DNA from: an uncultured Bacteroidales bacterium
GTDB taxonomy: Bacteria; Bacteroidota; Bacteroidia; Bacteroidales; Paludibacteraceae
DNA: 40,864 bases
Direction of reading: 5' to 3'
Assembly (NCBI GenBank): GCA_937907165.1
Contig: CALCUH010000047.1
Span: forward strand, 1-40,864
The notes below the pieces were generated by a model. That model saw nothing but the letters and a program-made list of their open reading frames with translations. It did not search any database and was not told the origin of the DNA. This document shows, one piece after another, positions 1-8,569 of the stretch; the first letter of the stretch is position 1; each line of letters opens with the position of its first letter. The position numbers were made by a program, and so were the translations under genes.

Positions 1-2
1 TG

Positions 3-166
3 AATATCGAGATAGAAGAACCGCGCCTTGCTGTGTTCATCACTTGCACAGGTTCGCAACTGGCGGTGCTACTCGGCGGAAACAACCTTGTCAACGGATT
101 GGCTTCGCGCTTCTTGTTCTATGAGCTGCGACACATGAAGCTTGTGTTCAACAACGTGTTTGACAA
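3..166 (+). other. Fragment of a DUF3987-like protein joined to leuC
   Basis: The frame through 33 continues to the left edge without a stop. It reads as a piece with the pattern IEIEEPRLAVFITCTGSQL, then GLASRFLFYELR and a VFNNVF-like end. That matches the C-terminal half of the DUF3987 core found in many Bacteroidota primase/VirE-associated proteins (usual pattern: ..P.LSVLLSGTP.Q...LI...ENGLFSRF.FY). It has no resemblance to the N-terminus of LeuC. The join to LeuC falls around 162-170. Recognition is from memory of the family pattern only. Confidence 0.6.
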
Positions 167-1358
167 GCAAGACAAACCGATTGAGGACCCGGTCTGCAAA
201 GAACAGGTCGAAACGCTCAGACGCAATGCGGCGGAGTTCGGGCTACACTATTTCGGCATGAACGACCCGCACAACGGCATCATCCATGTAATCGGTCCCG
301 AACAAGGACTCTCCCTACCAGGCATGACCATCGTCTGCGGAGACTCGCACACCTCCACCCACGGAGCGGTCGGCGCCGTAGCCTTCGGCATAGGGACATC
401 CGAAGTGGAGATGACCTTAGCCAGCCAATGCGTGCTCCAACAGAAGCCTAAATCGATGAGAATCAATATAGAAGGGAAACTAGGCAAAGGCGTGACCGCC
501 AAAGACGTAGCTCTCTTTCTCATGAGCAAAATGACCACCTCGGGAGCCACGGGTTTCTTCGTGGAATATGCGGGTTCAACCGTCCGGGAGATGTCTATGG
601 AAGGACGTCTGACCCTCTGCAACCTCTCCATCGAGATGGGCGCGCGCGGCGGTTTCATCGCCCCAGACGAAGTAACATTCGCCTATCTGAAAAGTCGCGA
701 ACACGCACCGAAAGGGGAAGATTGGGAGAAGGCGGTCGCCTACTGGAAGAACCTCAAAAGCGGAGAGGACGCCATCTTCGACCGTGAAATCACCTTCCAA
801 GCGGAGGAGATAGAACCGATGGTCACCTACGGCACCAACCCGGGCATGGGCATGGGCATCTCGCAAAAAATACCGACCATAGACCTTATCGAAGAATCCA
901 GCCGCATATCTTTCCAAAAGAGTCTCCACTACATGGGCTTCCAACCCGGAGAATCCCTCTTGGGCAAAAAAGTGGATTACGTCTTTTTCGGATCGTGCAC
1001 CAACGGACGCATCGAAGACTTCAGAGCCTTCGCCTCCATCGTGAAAGGGAGAAAGAAAGCGCCCGACGTGATCTGCTGGCTGGTGCCAGGATCTTGGGCG
1101 GTCGACAAACAGATAAGGGAAGAGGGATTGGACAAAATCCTCGAATCGGCAGGATTCGAAATTCGTCAACCAGGATGCTCCGCATGCCTCGCCATGAACG
1201 ACGATAAAGTGCCATCCGGCAAGCTCTGCGTATCTACCTCCAACCGCAACTTCGAAGGAAGACAAGGACCAGGCGCCCGCACCATATTGGCAAGCCCGCT
1301 CATAGCAGCCGCCACAGCCGTCACGGGAGTCGTCACAGACCCACGCACCCTATTATAG
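3..1358 (+). CDS. leuC: 3-isopropylmalate dehydratase large subunit, N-terminus replaced (chimeric reading frame)
   Basis: From about position 168 onward this frame is LeuC, the aconitase-family large subunit that isomerises 2-isopropylmalate to 3-isopropylmalate in leucine synthesis. Numbering from the GTG at 33, the three Fe-S ligands are visible as C322 in FGSCTNGRIED and C382/C385 in PGCSACLAMN. GDSHTSTHGA and STSNRNFEGRQGPGAR are also intact. The usual first 65-70 residues, including the conserved HEVTSPQAF and DHN segments, are absent. In their place is an in-frame stretch, open to the left edge, that resembles a DUF3987 protein. The remaining LeuC part runs at normal quality to its stop, 24 bases before leuD. 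As written it would lack active-site residues, so I read this as a truncated leuC joined to foreign sequence, most likely by misassembly. Confidence 0.9.
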   Translation, partial: NIEIEEPRLAVFITCTGSQLAVLLGGNNLVNGLASRFLFYELRHMKLVFNNVFDKQDKPIEDPVCKEQVETLRRNAAEFGLHYFGMNDPHNGIIHVIGPEQGLSLPGMTIVCGDSHTSTHGAVGAVAFGIGTSEVEMTLASQCVLQQKPKSMRINIEGKLGKGVTAKDVALFLMSKMTTSGATGFFVEYAGSTVREMSMEGRLTLCNLSIEMGARGGFIAPDEVTFAYLKSREHAPKGEDWEKAVAYWKNLKSGEDAIFDREITFQAEEIEPMVTYGTNPGMGMGISQKIPTIDLIEESSRISFQKSLHYMGFQPGESLLGKKVDYVFFGSCTNGRIEDFRAFASIVKGRKKAPDVICWLVPGSWAVDKQIREEGLDKILESAGFEIRQPGCSACLAMNDDKVPSGKLCVSTSNRNFEGRQGPGARTILASPLIAAATAVTGVVTDPRTLL

Positions 1359-1382
1359 ACCTAAAACCTAAAAAACAAAGAG

Positions 1383-1985
1383 ATGAAACACAAATTCGAT
1401 ACTATCATAAGCAGATGCGTTCCGCTGCCCATCGAAAACGTGGACACGGACCAAATCATACCCGCGCGATTCCTCAAAGCGATAGACAAGAAGGGATTCG
1501 GTGAAAACCTATTCCGCGACTGGCGCTACGACAAAGAGGGCAAACCGATCAAAGAGTTCGTCCTGAACGACCCGACCTATGAGGGCTGCATCCTCGTGGC
1601 AGGCAAAAACTTCGGTAGCGGAAGCAGCCGCGAACACGCCGCTTGGGCCATCGCAGACTACGGCTTCAGGGTTGTGGTCTCCAGCTTTTTCGCAGATATC
1701 CACAAAAACAATGAACTGAACAATTTCGTACTGCCCGTGGTCGTGAGCGAATCATTTTTAAAAGATCTCTTCAAATGTATCCAAGGGAACCCGAAAACGG
1801 AGGTCAAAGTGGATTTGCCCCGACAGACCATCACCAATCTCGCCACAGGGAAGAGCGAACACTTCGAGATCAACGCCTACAAAAAGGAGTGTCTCATCAA
1901 CGGCTATGACGATATCGACTATCTATTAAGCAAGAAAAAGCTCATAGAGGATTACGAAAATAAAAACTCCGTGGCATGGAAATAA
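1383..1985 (+). CDS. leuD: 3-isopropylmalate dehydratase small subunit
   Basis: A 200-residue LeuD of normal length. It forms the swivelling domain that completes the LeuCD isomerase in the cytosol. Visible motifs are NVDTDQIIPARFL (residues 19-31) and GKNFGSGSSREHAAWA (74-89), the substrate-recognition and loop segments of the small subunit. The start is the ATG shortly after an AAAACAAAGAG stretch downstream of the leuC stop. Its 3' end overlaps the next gene by ten bases, so the two are translationally linked in the leu operon. No anomaly is seen. Confidence 0.96.
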   Translation: MKHKFDTIISRCVPLPIENVDTDQIIPARFLKAIDKKGFGENLFRDWRYDKEGKPIKEFVLNDPTYEGCILVAGKNFGSGSSREHAAWAIADYGFRVVVSSFFADIHKNNELNNFVLPVVVSESFLKDLFKCIQGNPKTEVKVDLPRQTITNLATGKSEHFEINAYKKECLINGYDDIDYLLSKKKLIEDYENKNSVAWK

Positions 1986-3487
1986 TGGACACGACATTGC
2001 GTGACGGGGAACAGACATCCGGCGTCTCCTTCGCCCCGCACGAGAAGTTAGGCATCACCCGCATGATGATAGAGACCCTAGGGGTCAATCGTGTGGAAAT
2101 CGCCTCCGCCAGAGTCTCCGAAGGAGAGACAGACGCGGTAAGGCGAATCGTCCAATGGGCAAGCCAAGCTGGTTGTCTGGACAGGGTGGAAGTGCTCGGG
2201 TTCGTGGACGGAGGAGAGTCCCTCCAATGGTTCGAATCGGTAGGCTGCAAGGTGATGAACTTGCTGACCAAAGGCTCCCAAAGACATGTGGAGTCACAAT
2301 TGGGCAAAAGCACGAAAGAACACCTCGCCGACATCAGGGAGACCATCACGAAAGCCAACGAATTAGGCATCAGCGTCAATCTCTACATGGAGGATTGGAG
2401 CAACGGGATGATCCACTCCCGCGACTACATCGACGAATACATGGCGTCAATCGCAGACCTACCCGTAAAGCGTATCATGCTACCCGACACTTTAGGGATA
2501 CTCAACCCGAAGCAAACCTATGAGTTTTGCAAGGAGATGATCGACCGCTATCCCCAATACCACTTCGACTTCCACGCCCACAACGACTACGACCTCGCCC
2601 TAGCGAACGTCTTCTCCTCCGCCCTCGCAGGCATACACGGCGTGCACACCACTTTCAACGGATTGGGGGAAAGGGCTGGAAACGCACCGTTGACCAGCGT
2701 CATAGCGGTACTTCACGATCAACTAAAAATAAAGACGACGATACGGGAAGATAAGATATACCAGATGAGCAAACTGGTGGAGACCTACTCCGGCATTCGC
2801 ATTCCGAACAACAAACCGATCATCGGAGACAACGTATTCACCCAATGCGCCGGCATCCATGCGGACGGCGACACGAAAAACAACCTCTACTACAACGACC
2901 TCCTTCCCGAACGTTTCGGAAGAGAACGTGAATACGCCTTGGGAAAAATGTCGGGCAAGGCGAACATCCGTAAAAACATACAAGCCTTAGGCATCACCTT
3001 AGACGACGAGGCAATGACGAAAGTCACGCAACGTATCATCGAATTGGGAGATAAGAAACAGATCGTCACCCAAGACGAACTGCCCTATATCATCTCAGAC
3101 GTGCTCAAACACCCCATCGAGAAACAGAAAATCCGCATGATCAACTACTCGCTCTCGCTCACCCACGGGCTACGTCCGTTGGCGACAGTGAAGATAGAAA
3201 TCGACGGGGAGACCTACCAAGAGACCGCTCCGGGTGACGGACAGTACAACGCCTTCACCAAGGCGCTTTGGAAGATTTACACATCGCTCAAGAAACCTAT
3301 TCCGGAACTTCTGGACTACTCAGTCATCATTCCTCCAGGCGGAAAGACAGACGCCTTGGTACACACCACCATCACATGGAAATTCAAGGACCACGTATTC
3401 AAGACCCACGGATTGGACGCCGACCAGACTGAATCAGCCATCCAAGCAACGGAAAAAATGTTAAACCTAATAGAAGAAAAGAAATGA
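1976..3487 (+). CDS. 2-isopropylmalate synthase family protein (LeuA-like)
   Basis: A 503-residue enzyme of the DRE-TIM metallolyase family, which condenses acetyl-CoA with a 2-oxo acid. Residues 5-13 are DTTLRDGEQ, 200-204 are the metal-binding HAHND and 228-236 are NGLGERAGN. About 370-503 looks like the LeuA allosteric/dimerisation domain (ATVKIEIDG, ending near MLNLIEEKK). Bacteroides-type leu operons commonly carry such a second synthase-like gene between leuD and leuB in addition to leuA, and this matches that place. Whether it is the main 2-isopropylmalate synthase or a paralogue with another substrate (homocitrate- or citramalate-like) cannot be decided from sequence alone. The start overlaps the leuD stop. 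A second ATG at 1985 (TAATG overlap) is possible but would remove the first three residues. Confidence 0.88.
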   Translation: MEIMDTTLRDGEQTSGVSFAPHEKLGITRMMIETLGVNRVEIASARVSEGETDAVRRIVQWASQAGCLDRVEVLGFVDGGESLQWFESVGCKVMNLLTKGSQRHVESQLGKSTKEHLADIRETITKANELGISVNLYMEDWSNGMIHSRDYIDEYMASIADLPVKRIMLPDTLGILNPKQTYEFCKEMIDRYPQYHFDFHAHNDYDLALANVFSSALAGIHGVHTTFNGLGERAGNAPLTSVIAVLHDQLKIKTTIREDKIYQMSKLVETYSGIRIPNNKPIIGDNVFTQCAGIHADGDTKNNLYYNDLLPERFGREREYALGKMSGKANIRKNIQALGITLDDEAMTKVTQRIIELGDKKQIVTQDELPYIISDVLKHPIEKQKIRMINYSLSLTHGLRPLATVKIEIDGETYQETAPGDGQYNAFTKALWKIYTSLKKPIPELLDYSVIIPPGGKTDALVHTTITWKFKDHVFKTHGLDADQTESAIQATEKMLNLIEEKK

Positions 3488-4554
3488 AACTCAACTTAGC
3501 CATATTACCCGGCGACGGCATAGGACCCGAAGTGGTGGGAGTCGCCTTGGACGTCGTGAAAAGCGTCTGTGTGAAATTCGGACACGAACTAACCTATGAG
3601 ACCGCACTGGTAGGAGCCTGCGCCATCGACAAATTCGGAGATCCCTACCCCGAATCGACCCACGCCCTCTGCATGCGGTCGGACGCCGTGCTCTTCGGAG
3701 CGGTGGGAGACCCTCGCTACGACAACGACCCGACCTCCAAAGTGAGACCCGAACAAGGGCTGCTCGCCATCCGTAAGAAACTGGGGCTCTTCGCCAACCT
3801 CAGACCGGTGGAGACCTATCCATCCCTCATCCACACCTCCCCCCTCAAGGAAGAGCTGGTGAGCGGCGCCGATTTCCTCTGCATCAGGGAACTGACGGGA
3901 GGCATGTACTTCGGAGAGAAAGGAAGAAAGGAGAACGGAAACGTGGCGTTCGACACCTGCATCTACAGCAAGGAAGAGATCAACCGAATACTGAAACTCG
4001 CCTTCGAGTACGCCATGCGCAGGAAGAAACACCTGACGGTCGTGGATAAAGCCAACGTTTTGAAGACCTCCCGCCTCTGGAGAGAAATGGCGCAAGCCAT
4101 GGAGAAAAACTATCCGGAAGTGAAGACCGACTATATGTTCGTCGACAACGCCTCCATGCAACTGGTGCGCTCCCCGAAATTCTTCGACGTGCTGGTGACG
4201 GAGAATACCTTCGGCGACATCCTCACCGACGAAGCCAGCGTAATAGCAGGTTCAATGGGACTTCTCGCCTCCGCAAGCGTCGGAGAGCACACCAGCCTCT
4301 TCGAGCCCATCCATGGAAGCTATCCGCAAGCGGCGGGCAAAAATATCGCCAACCCATTGGCGGCGGTTCTATCGGCTGCCATGATGTTCGAATACGCCTT
4401 CGCGGCGAAAGAGGAAGGAAGAATCATTCGACAAGCGGTGAACTCATCCCTCGACGCAGGCGTCGTCACGGAAGATTTAGCTGAAAAAGGAGAGAAAGCA
4501 TACAAAACGAACGAGGTGGGCAAATGGTTGTGCGATCATATCGCCAAGATATAA
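3484..4554 (+). CDS. leuB: 3-isopropylmalate dehydrogenase
   Basis: A 356-residue NAD-dependent oxidative decarboxylase that converts 3-isopropylmalate to the 2-oxo precursor of leucine. It starts in an ATGA overlap with the stop of the upstream synthase. Family features are LPGDGIGPEV at residues 8-17, the RPEQGLLAIRKKLGLFANLRP substrate loop, RELTGGMYFGEKG, the FGDILTDEAS metal-site segment and GSYPQAAGKNIANPLA for cofactor binding. Its length and motif order are normal. It is the last gene of the leu operon and is followed within 25 bases by a strong hairpin. Confidence 0.96.
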   Translation: MKLNLAILPGDGIGPEVVGVALDVVKSVCVKFGHELTYETALVGACAIDKFGDPYPESTHALCMRSDAVLFGAVGDPRYDNDPTSKVRPEQGLLAIRKKLGLFANLRPVETYPSLIHTSPLKEELVSGADFLCIRELTGGMYFGEKGRKENGNVAFDTCIYSKEEINRILKLAFEYAMRRKKHLTVVDKANVLKTSRLWREMAQAMEKNYPEVKTDYMFVDNASMQLVRSPKFFDVLVTENTFGDILTDEASVIAGSMGLLASASVGEHTSLFEPIHGSYPQAAGKNIANPLAAVLSAAMMFEYAFAAKEEGRIIRQAVNSSLDAGVVTEDLAEKGEKAYKTNEVGKWLCDHIAKI

Positions 4555-4578
4555 GCTACCATAAAAACCAGACATAAA

Positions 4579-4614
4579 AAACGTGGCGCACCATTCCAAT
4601 GATGCGCCACGTTT
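4579..4614. terminator. Bidirectional terminator between leuB and the serine hydrolase
   Basis: A perfect 12-bp inverted repeat, AAACGTGGCGCA with TGCGCCACGTTT, with a 12-base loop. It is flanked by A-rich sequence on the left and T-rich sequence on the right, so it can work in both directions between the convergent genes. Confidence 0.9.
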
Positions 4615-4629
4615 ATATTTTAAAATATT

Positions 4630-6159
4630 TCATTCAGGAGAGATATCTTTTCGGAACTCCCCGGAAATTTTAAATTCCTTACGCCAGTTCTCCTTCGCCT
4701 TTAAGGTCAAAATATTATCCGCAAGCGTAATGGAGAGATCCGCACCGCTCACCCAATCGGGGTAGCGCACCTTCACCTCCAAATGATTCCTATCCCCGCC
4801 AAAGCAGGCGGCCACGTGGAAGTCGCGGCGAATGCCACGGAAACGCTCCACAGCCCGAATGCTATAAGGCGGACAGACATCGGTAGAAGAAGTCAACCAC
4901 TCCCCGCGACCCGCCGGGAAAGCATAAGACTCACCCGATTCGGTCGCAACAACCATCCGCAACGTATCCTTAGAAGAGGAGAGACGTAACGTCTTCCAAT
5001 CCAAATCATTCTTCTCAAAAACGAACTCACCCTCCACCAAGCGAGCAAGTAACTTAGCGGAAGGTTTACCTTTTACCCCAGGCAACACATAGGACCCCTG
5101 CGCCTTCCGCAACTCATCATAAGCGCCACCCTCCGGCAAAGGAAGCGGTTGCGCTTTAGAGAGCAAATTCCAGACCAACTTACGTTCAGCCTTTCCGTTG
5201 CCCGTATTCGCCTGTGTGATGGCGACCACCATATCCTCCTTAGGCGCCACGATGATATATTGTCCCAAAGCGCCGTCCGCCCTAAAAGCGTCAGGATAGT
5301 CGCAACGCCACGTCTGGAAACCGTAAGTATCCGCCATATCAGTCTCCTGTAACGAAGAAGTCATCTCCTCCACCCAATCGGAAGCGACCAGTTGTCTGCC
5401 CTCCCAACGCCCCTTGTCAAGCAAGAGCTGACCGAATTTTGCCATGGACTCCAAGCGAAGCCAGAGACCCCACCCGCCCGTGTTGACGCCCTCAGGGCTC
5501 TCCTCCCACTGCGCCTCGGTGATGCCCATCGGGAAGAAAAGACGCTCGTTCAGATAATCCAAAAGCTTCCGACCCGTAACGCGTTGGACGATAGCCGACA
5601 AAAGATAGGAGCACATGGAGTCGTACCGGAAACGCTCGCCCGGATGGCCTACAGGCATAGACAAAAGTCTGCTCAACCAATCAGCGCAAGAAGTACGCAT
5701 CAACCAATCAGGCTCGATGCCCGAAGTCATCGTAAGCAAATCGCGGAGCGTCATAGCCGCCAGGTTATCCGAAACACTATCCGGCAATAGTTCCGGGAAG
5801 AAAGCCGCCACACGATCGGTTAGGCGGAGGCGGTTCTCCTCAACGGCCAAGCCCACAGCCACACCGACGAACGTCTTGGAGGCGGAATAGAGCGTATGGC
5901 CATAATCCGGAGAAAAAGGCTTAGGAACCATCTCCCCCACCACCTTGCCATGACGAAGCACCATGACACCATGCGGCTCACCACCCGGGCGATCCGCCAT
6001 AGCGTCGAAAAAAGAGCGTACATCCGAAGAAGAAAGGCCTTGCGACTCCGGGGAGAGACGCTCCAACAGAGCAGGCTGGGCGCAAACGCTTCCGTATGCG
6101 GCCAACAAGCAAACTAACGTATATTTAAAGGACAACATCATTCCATAAAATTTATTCAC
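4630..6159 (-). CDS. Secreted serine hydrolase, class C beta-lactamase / penicillin-binding fold
   Basis: A 509-residue protein with an N-terminal hydrophobic signal segment (about residues 10-27, ending VCAQ). The beta-lactamase family PF00144 core follows at about 35-345. The SxxK nucleophile motif is S92-A-S-K95 in YSASKTF, the second motif is Y179-D-S181 and LLTMTSGI is the common family loop. The third motif appears as GALGQ. A C-terminal region of about 130 residues (380-509) has beta-rich character and no family I recognise. Such proteins are periplasmic or secreted esterases or peptidases; true beta-lactamase activity is unlikely to be inferable. In-frame Met codons at 6141 and 6138 are alternative starts with a shorter n-region. 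It is monocistronic and convergent with leuB. Confidence 0.82.
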   Translation of the reverse strand: MNKFYGMMLSFKYTLVCLLAAYGSVCAQPALLERLSPESQGLSSSDVRSFFDAMADRPGGEPHGVMVLRHGKVVGEMVPKPFSPDYGHTLYSASKTFVGVAVGLAVEENRLRLTDRVAAFFPELLPDSVSDNLAAMTLRDLLTMTSGIEPDWLMRTSCADWLSRLLSMPVGHPGERFRYDSMCSYLLSAIVQRVTGRKLLDYLNERLFFPMGITEAQWEESPEGVNTGGWGLWLRLESMAKFGQLLLDKGRWEGRQLVASDWVEEMTSSLQETDMADTYGFQTWRCDYPDAFRADGALGQYIIVAPKEDMVVAITQANTGNGKAERKLVWNLLSKAQPLPLPEGGAYDELRKAQGSYVLPGVKGKPSAKLLARLVEGEFVFEKNDLDWKTLRLSSSKDTLRMVVATESGESYAFPAGRGEWLTSSTDVCPPYSIRAVERFRGIRRDFHVAACFGGDRNHLEVKVRYPDWVSGADLSITLADNILTLKAKENWRKEFKISGEFRKDISPE

Positions 6160-6244
6160 GTAAATTTATGAAATTCCAACAATTAGGAAGAGAAATAAGC
6201 AAAAGAAGAGGTTATAAATCCTTAAAATAATCTAAAATAATTTT

Positions 6245-6252
6245 TATCTTTG
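6245..6252 (+). promoter_or_regulatory. Bacteroidota -7 promoter box for the 6341 gene
   Basis: TATCTTTG matches the Bacteroidota sigma-ABfr -7 consensus TAnnTTTG. It lies about 90 bases before the start codon. I see no convincing -33 TTTG at the expected distance. Confidence 0.55.
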
Positions 6253-6340
6253 CGAAACCATAAAAATATATGGGAGTGAAGGGAAAAAGACATACATCAA
6301 TTCAGAAATAAATTATTAATAACATATAAATAGAAAAAAC

Positions 6341-7768
6341 ATGAGAAAGTTATTTTTACTTACTTCTATGCTATTCGCAGCTGCGGCAAGTTTGTTTGCC
6401 GACGATGATTCCGATAAATATTGGCTCATCAAAGACGGTAAATTTGTGAATGAAAACGTTACTGTCGAACCTTATACAGGAAGAAGGGCATTGAAAGATG
6501 TTCCGAATCAGATGGCTGATACTGTAGTAAACGGAGAAGATATGGTTGTATACCGACAAATTTCCTACAACTACTTGGATGTGAAACTTCGCATAGATTC
6601 TTTGAATCCAATTGACAGGAGCAAATATCAAGTATTGGTATTGGAATACCAAATCCCGGAAGAATCTTCTAAGGCGAATCTAACACCAGTACAAAAAAAG
6701 CCTTTATTCATCATCGGACTTGATGAAAGTTATGAAACAATCGAAGAGTCTCCTGACGTGAACAAGACTGCTGCCAGAGTCCAATTCTCAGCGAAATGGG
6801 GTCCTGTGAACCAATGGGTGACAGAAAAACAATTTGTTTTCATGAATCCATCAATCAAGACAATCGGAGGTATCGTTTTCTCCTATGCTCGTGAAATATT
6901 CGCATCAAAGCAATTGATCCATGATTTCCCATACATAAAGAACTTCTATTTCGAACCATATGAATATGGTTCACCAATCTATGCGGAGAACTTTGAAGGT
7001 CCATCATTGGGTAACCTCTGGGATGAGACACAACTTTTAGGTAAAAACGTGAATAACGATAACTTCCATGGCGGAATCAGCCCAGTCGTAACAGGAAAAG
7101 ACACATTGCAATACTTGAATAATCTTTCAGTGGTTTTATTTAGAGACTACCAAGCAGACTCCACTTTGGAGACCGCAACAGACGGATCCAAATATTATGA
7201 CACTGAAATTTTACAAGGTCTTGAAATAGAAGCAAACAGAGATTCTGTCGTATTCCCAGGCATCCAACTTCCTGAGAACTGCCAAAAGGTTTATTCCCAA
7301 ATGATCATCAAAAAGCACAAAAACGAGAATGGTCATTGGGTAGACGCAAGCTACAACACTGTCAAAGGTAAGGATATGCCAATTAAGCTAAGATTCAACA
7401 CCGGCGAAGTAATCGATTTGGCGAAGGATGAGATGAACATCATTTGGACCGAATTCATGGGAGAGGTTGAGGTCCCTGCAGGAGCAACTTCTTGTGACTT
7501 AGTTTTCTGCTCAATGCCAGTCGGATATACAGTTGATAACATCGTGCTTTTCACCAAGAACACCAACGGTTTGAACGATTACCTAATAAATTCATTTGAT
7601 ATCGACGCATACGTTGACGCGAACGGCAACATCATTGTATTGAACGGAGAATTGATCGCTACCTACAACATGAAAGGTCAGATCGCCTCTAAGGACGACA
7701 ATACTGTCATCATTGTCGTAAAGAATGAAGAGGGTGCCATCTCCACCAAAGTGATGATCAAGAAATAA
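6341..7768 (+). CDS. Secreted protein of unknown function with a T9SS-like tail
   Basis: A 475-residue protein not recognised beyond its export signals. MRKLFLLTSMLFAAAASLFA is a clear signal peptide. Two beta-rich regions, about 22-210 and 215-405, look like jelly-roll-type modules; the second begins IYAENFEG and ends VDNIVLFTKN, as in carbohydrate- or cell-surface-binding folds. The last 55 residues (VDANGNIIVLNGE... GAISTKVMIKK) have the layout of a class A T9SS sorting domain: two short beta hairpins and a basic end. No catalytic motif is visible. It sits just upstream of, and convergent with, the GH5 cellulase, and could be a non-catalytic polysaccharide-binding or surface protein. That role is inference from context. 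Confidence 0.8.
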   Translation: MRKLFLLTSMLFAAAASLFADDDSDKYWLIKDGKFVNENVTVEPYTGRRALKDVPNQMADTVVNGEDMVVYRQISYNYLDVKLRIDSLNPIDRSKYQVLVLEYQIPEESSKANLTPVQKKPLFIIGLDESYETIEESPDVNKTAARVQFSAKWGPVNQWVTEKQFVFMNPSIKTIGGIVFSYAREIFASKQLIHDFPYIKNFYFEPYEYGSPIYAENFEGPSLGNLWDETQLLGKNVNNDNFHGGISPVVTGKDTLQYLNNLSVVLFRDYQADSTLETATDGSKYYDTEILQGLEIEANRDSVVFPGIQLPENCQKVYSQMIIKKHKNENGHWVDASYNTVKGKDMPIKLRFNTGEVIDLAKDEMNIIWTEFMGEVEVPAGATSCDLVFCSMPVGYTVDNIVLFTKNTNGLNDYLINSFDIDAYVDANGNIIVLNGELIATYNMKGQIASKDDNTVIIVVKNEEGAISTKVMIKK

Positions 7769-7805
7769 TACATGCGACTCCACTTAGTGGACGACGAATA
7801 ATCTC

Positions 7806-7837
7806 AAAAAAGGCTCGGATAGTTCCGGGCCTTTTTT
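7806..7837 (+). terminator. Rho-independent terminator after the 6341 gene
   Basis: AAAAAAGGCTCGGA pairs with TCCGGGCCTTTTTT (one G-T pair) around a four-base loop and ends in a T run. It lies 38 bases after the stop. Confidence 0.9.
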
Positions 7838-7840
7838 ATT

Positions 7841-8510
7841 AAGCGACCACACAGAAGGGAGCGATGGAGTCCTGAATGAAAATCAAAGCAATAGAAATTA
7901 GAGCCTGAATTATGTTCGAAGACGATTCATTCGGACTTCTGAATTTTAAGAAAGCAATTTAGTCTTAACACGTTCCTTATGAGACATCCCAATACCAAAT
8001 ATGGACGAACTTATCATAAGCAGGAACATGAACATTGAACCTTTTGCCCCTTTTTGCATCATCAATTTCACAGGGACGAGAGAAATCACCGTAGCATCTG
8101 ATTTCAAATAATAAATACAAGAAACTCGGAGAAAAATTACAACTGATAGGATCCTGATTTTTCCTTAATGGGATTTGGTATTCCTTCCCATCACATTATA
8201 CTATATACACATATATTTTTATAAGATGCATTGAATTTATTCGTTACATGCTATAAACAGCTTATCCATGACGGCAATCTTACTAATACTATCGCTCAAC
8301 TTAGTATGAAATCATCCTATCGCTACCCCTAAACTCGTTGAGCGCCACAAAGGCAAGCACAAACCTAAAATACCCAAGCAAACAGTTTTATAAAAGCTAA
8401 CGAAACAAAAAAATTCACCAATGTTAGCCATTCCAAAATATTTTTATAAGACCATCTACTCCCTCCCAAAAAGGATTTGAAAGGAGAATTTTAAAAACAT
8501 TATCACCTAA
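7841..8510. other. Gene-free stretch
   Basis: About 670 bases between two terminators of convergent genes. No reading frame of convincing length, RNA gene or repeat was recognised in either strand. Short frames are broken by stops. It may hold decayed sequence, but I could not assign any remnant. Confidence 0.5.
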
Positions 8511-8521
8511 AAGCATAAAAA

Positions 8522-8549
8522 AAGCCGGACCTTATGAAGGATCCGGCTT
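8522..8549 (-). terminator. Terminator of the GH5 cellulase gene
   Basis: AAGCCGGA pairs with TCCGGCTT and the stem continues as CCTT/AAGG with one bulged base. On the minus strand it is followed by a run of seven T. It lies 20 bases beyond the stop of the cellulase. Confidence 0.9.
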
Positions 8550-8569
8550 AATTATCGATAAAATGTGAA

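Noticed and set aside
576..1265. 229-codon minus-strand frame inside leuC
   Set aside because: Opposite-strand shadow of conserved LeuC motifs; no recognisable protein.
4630..6159. Antibiotic-resistance beta-lactamase
   Set aside because: The fold and SxxK/YxS motifs fit, but the 509-residue length and extra C-terminal region are those of general serine hydrolases, so resistance cannot be claimed.
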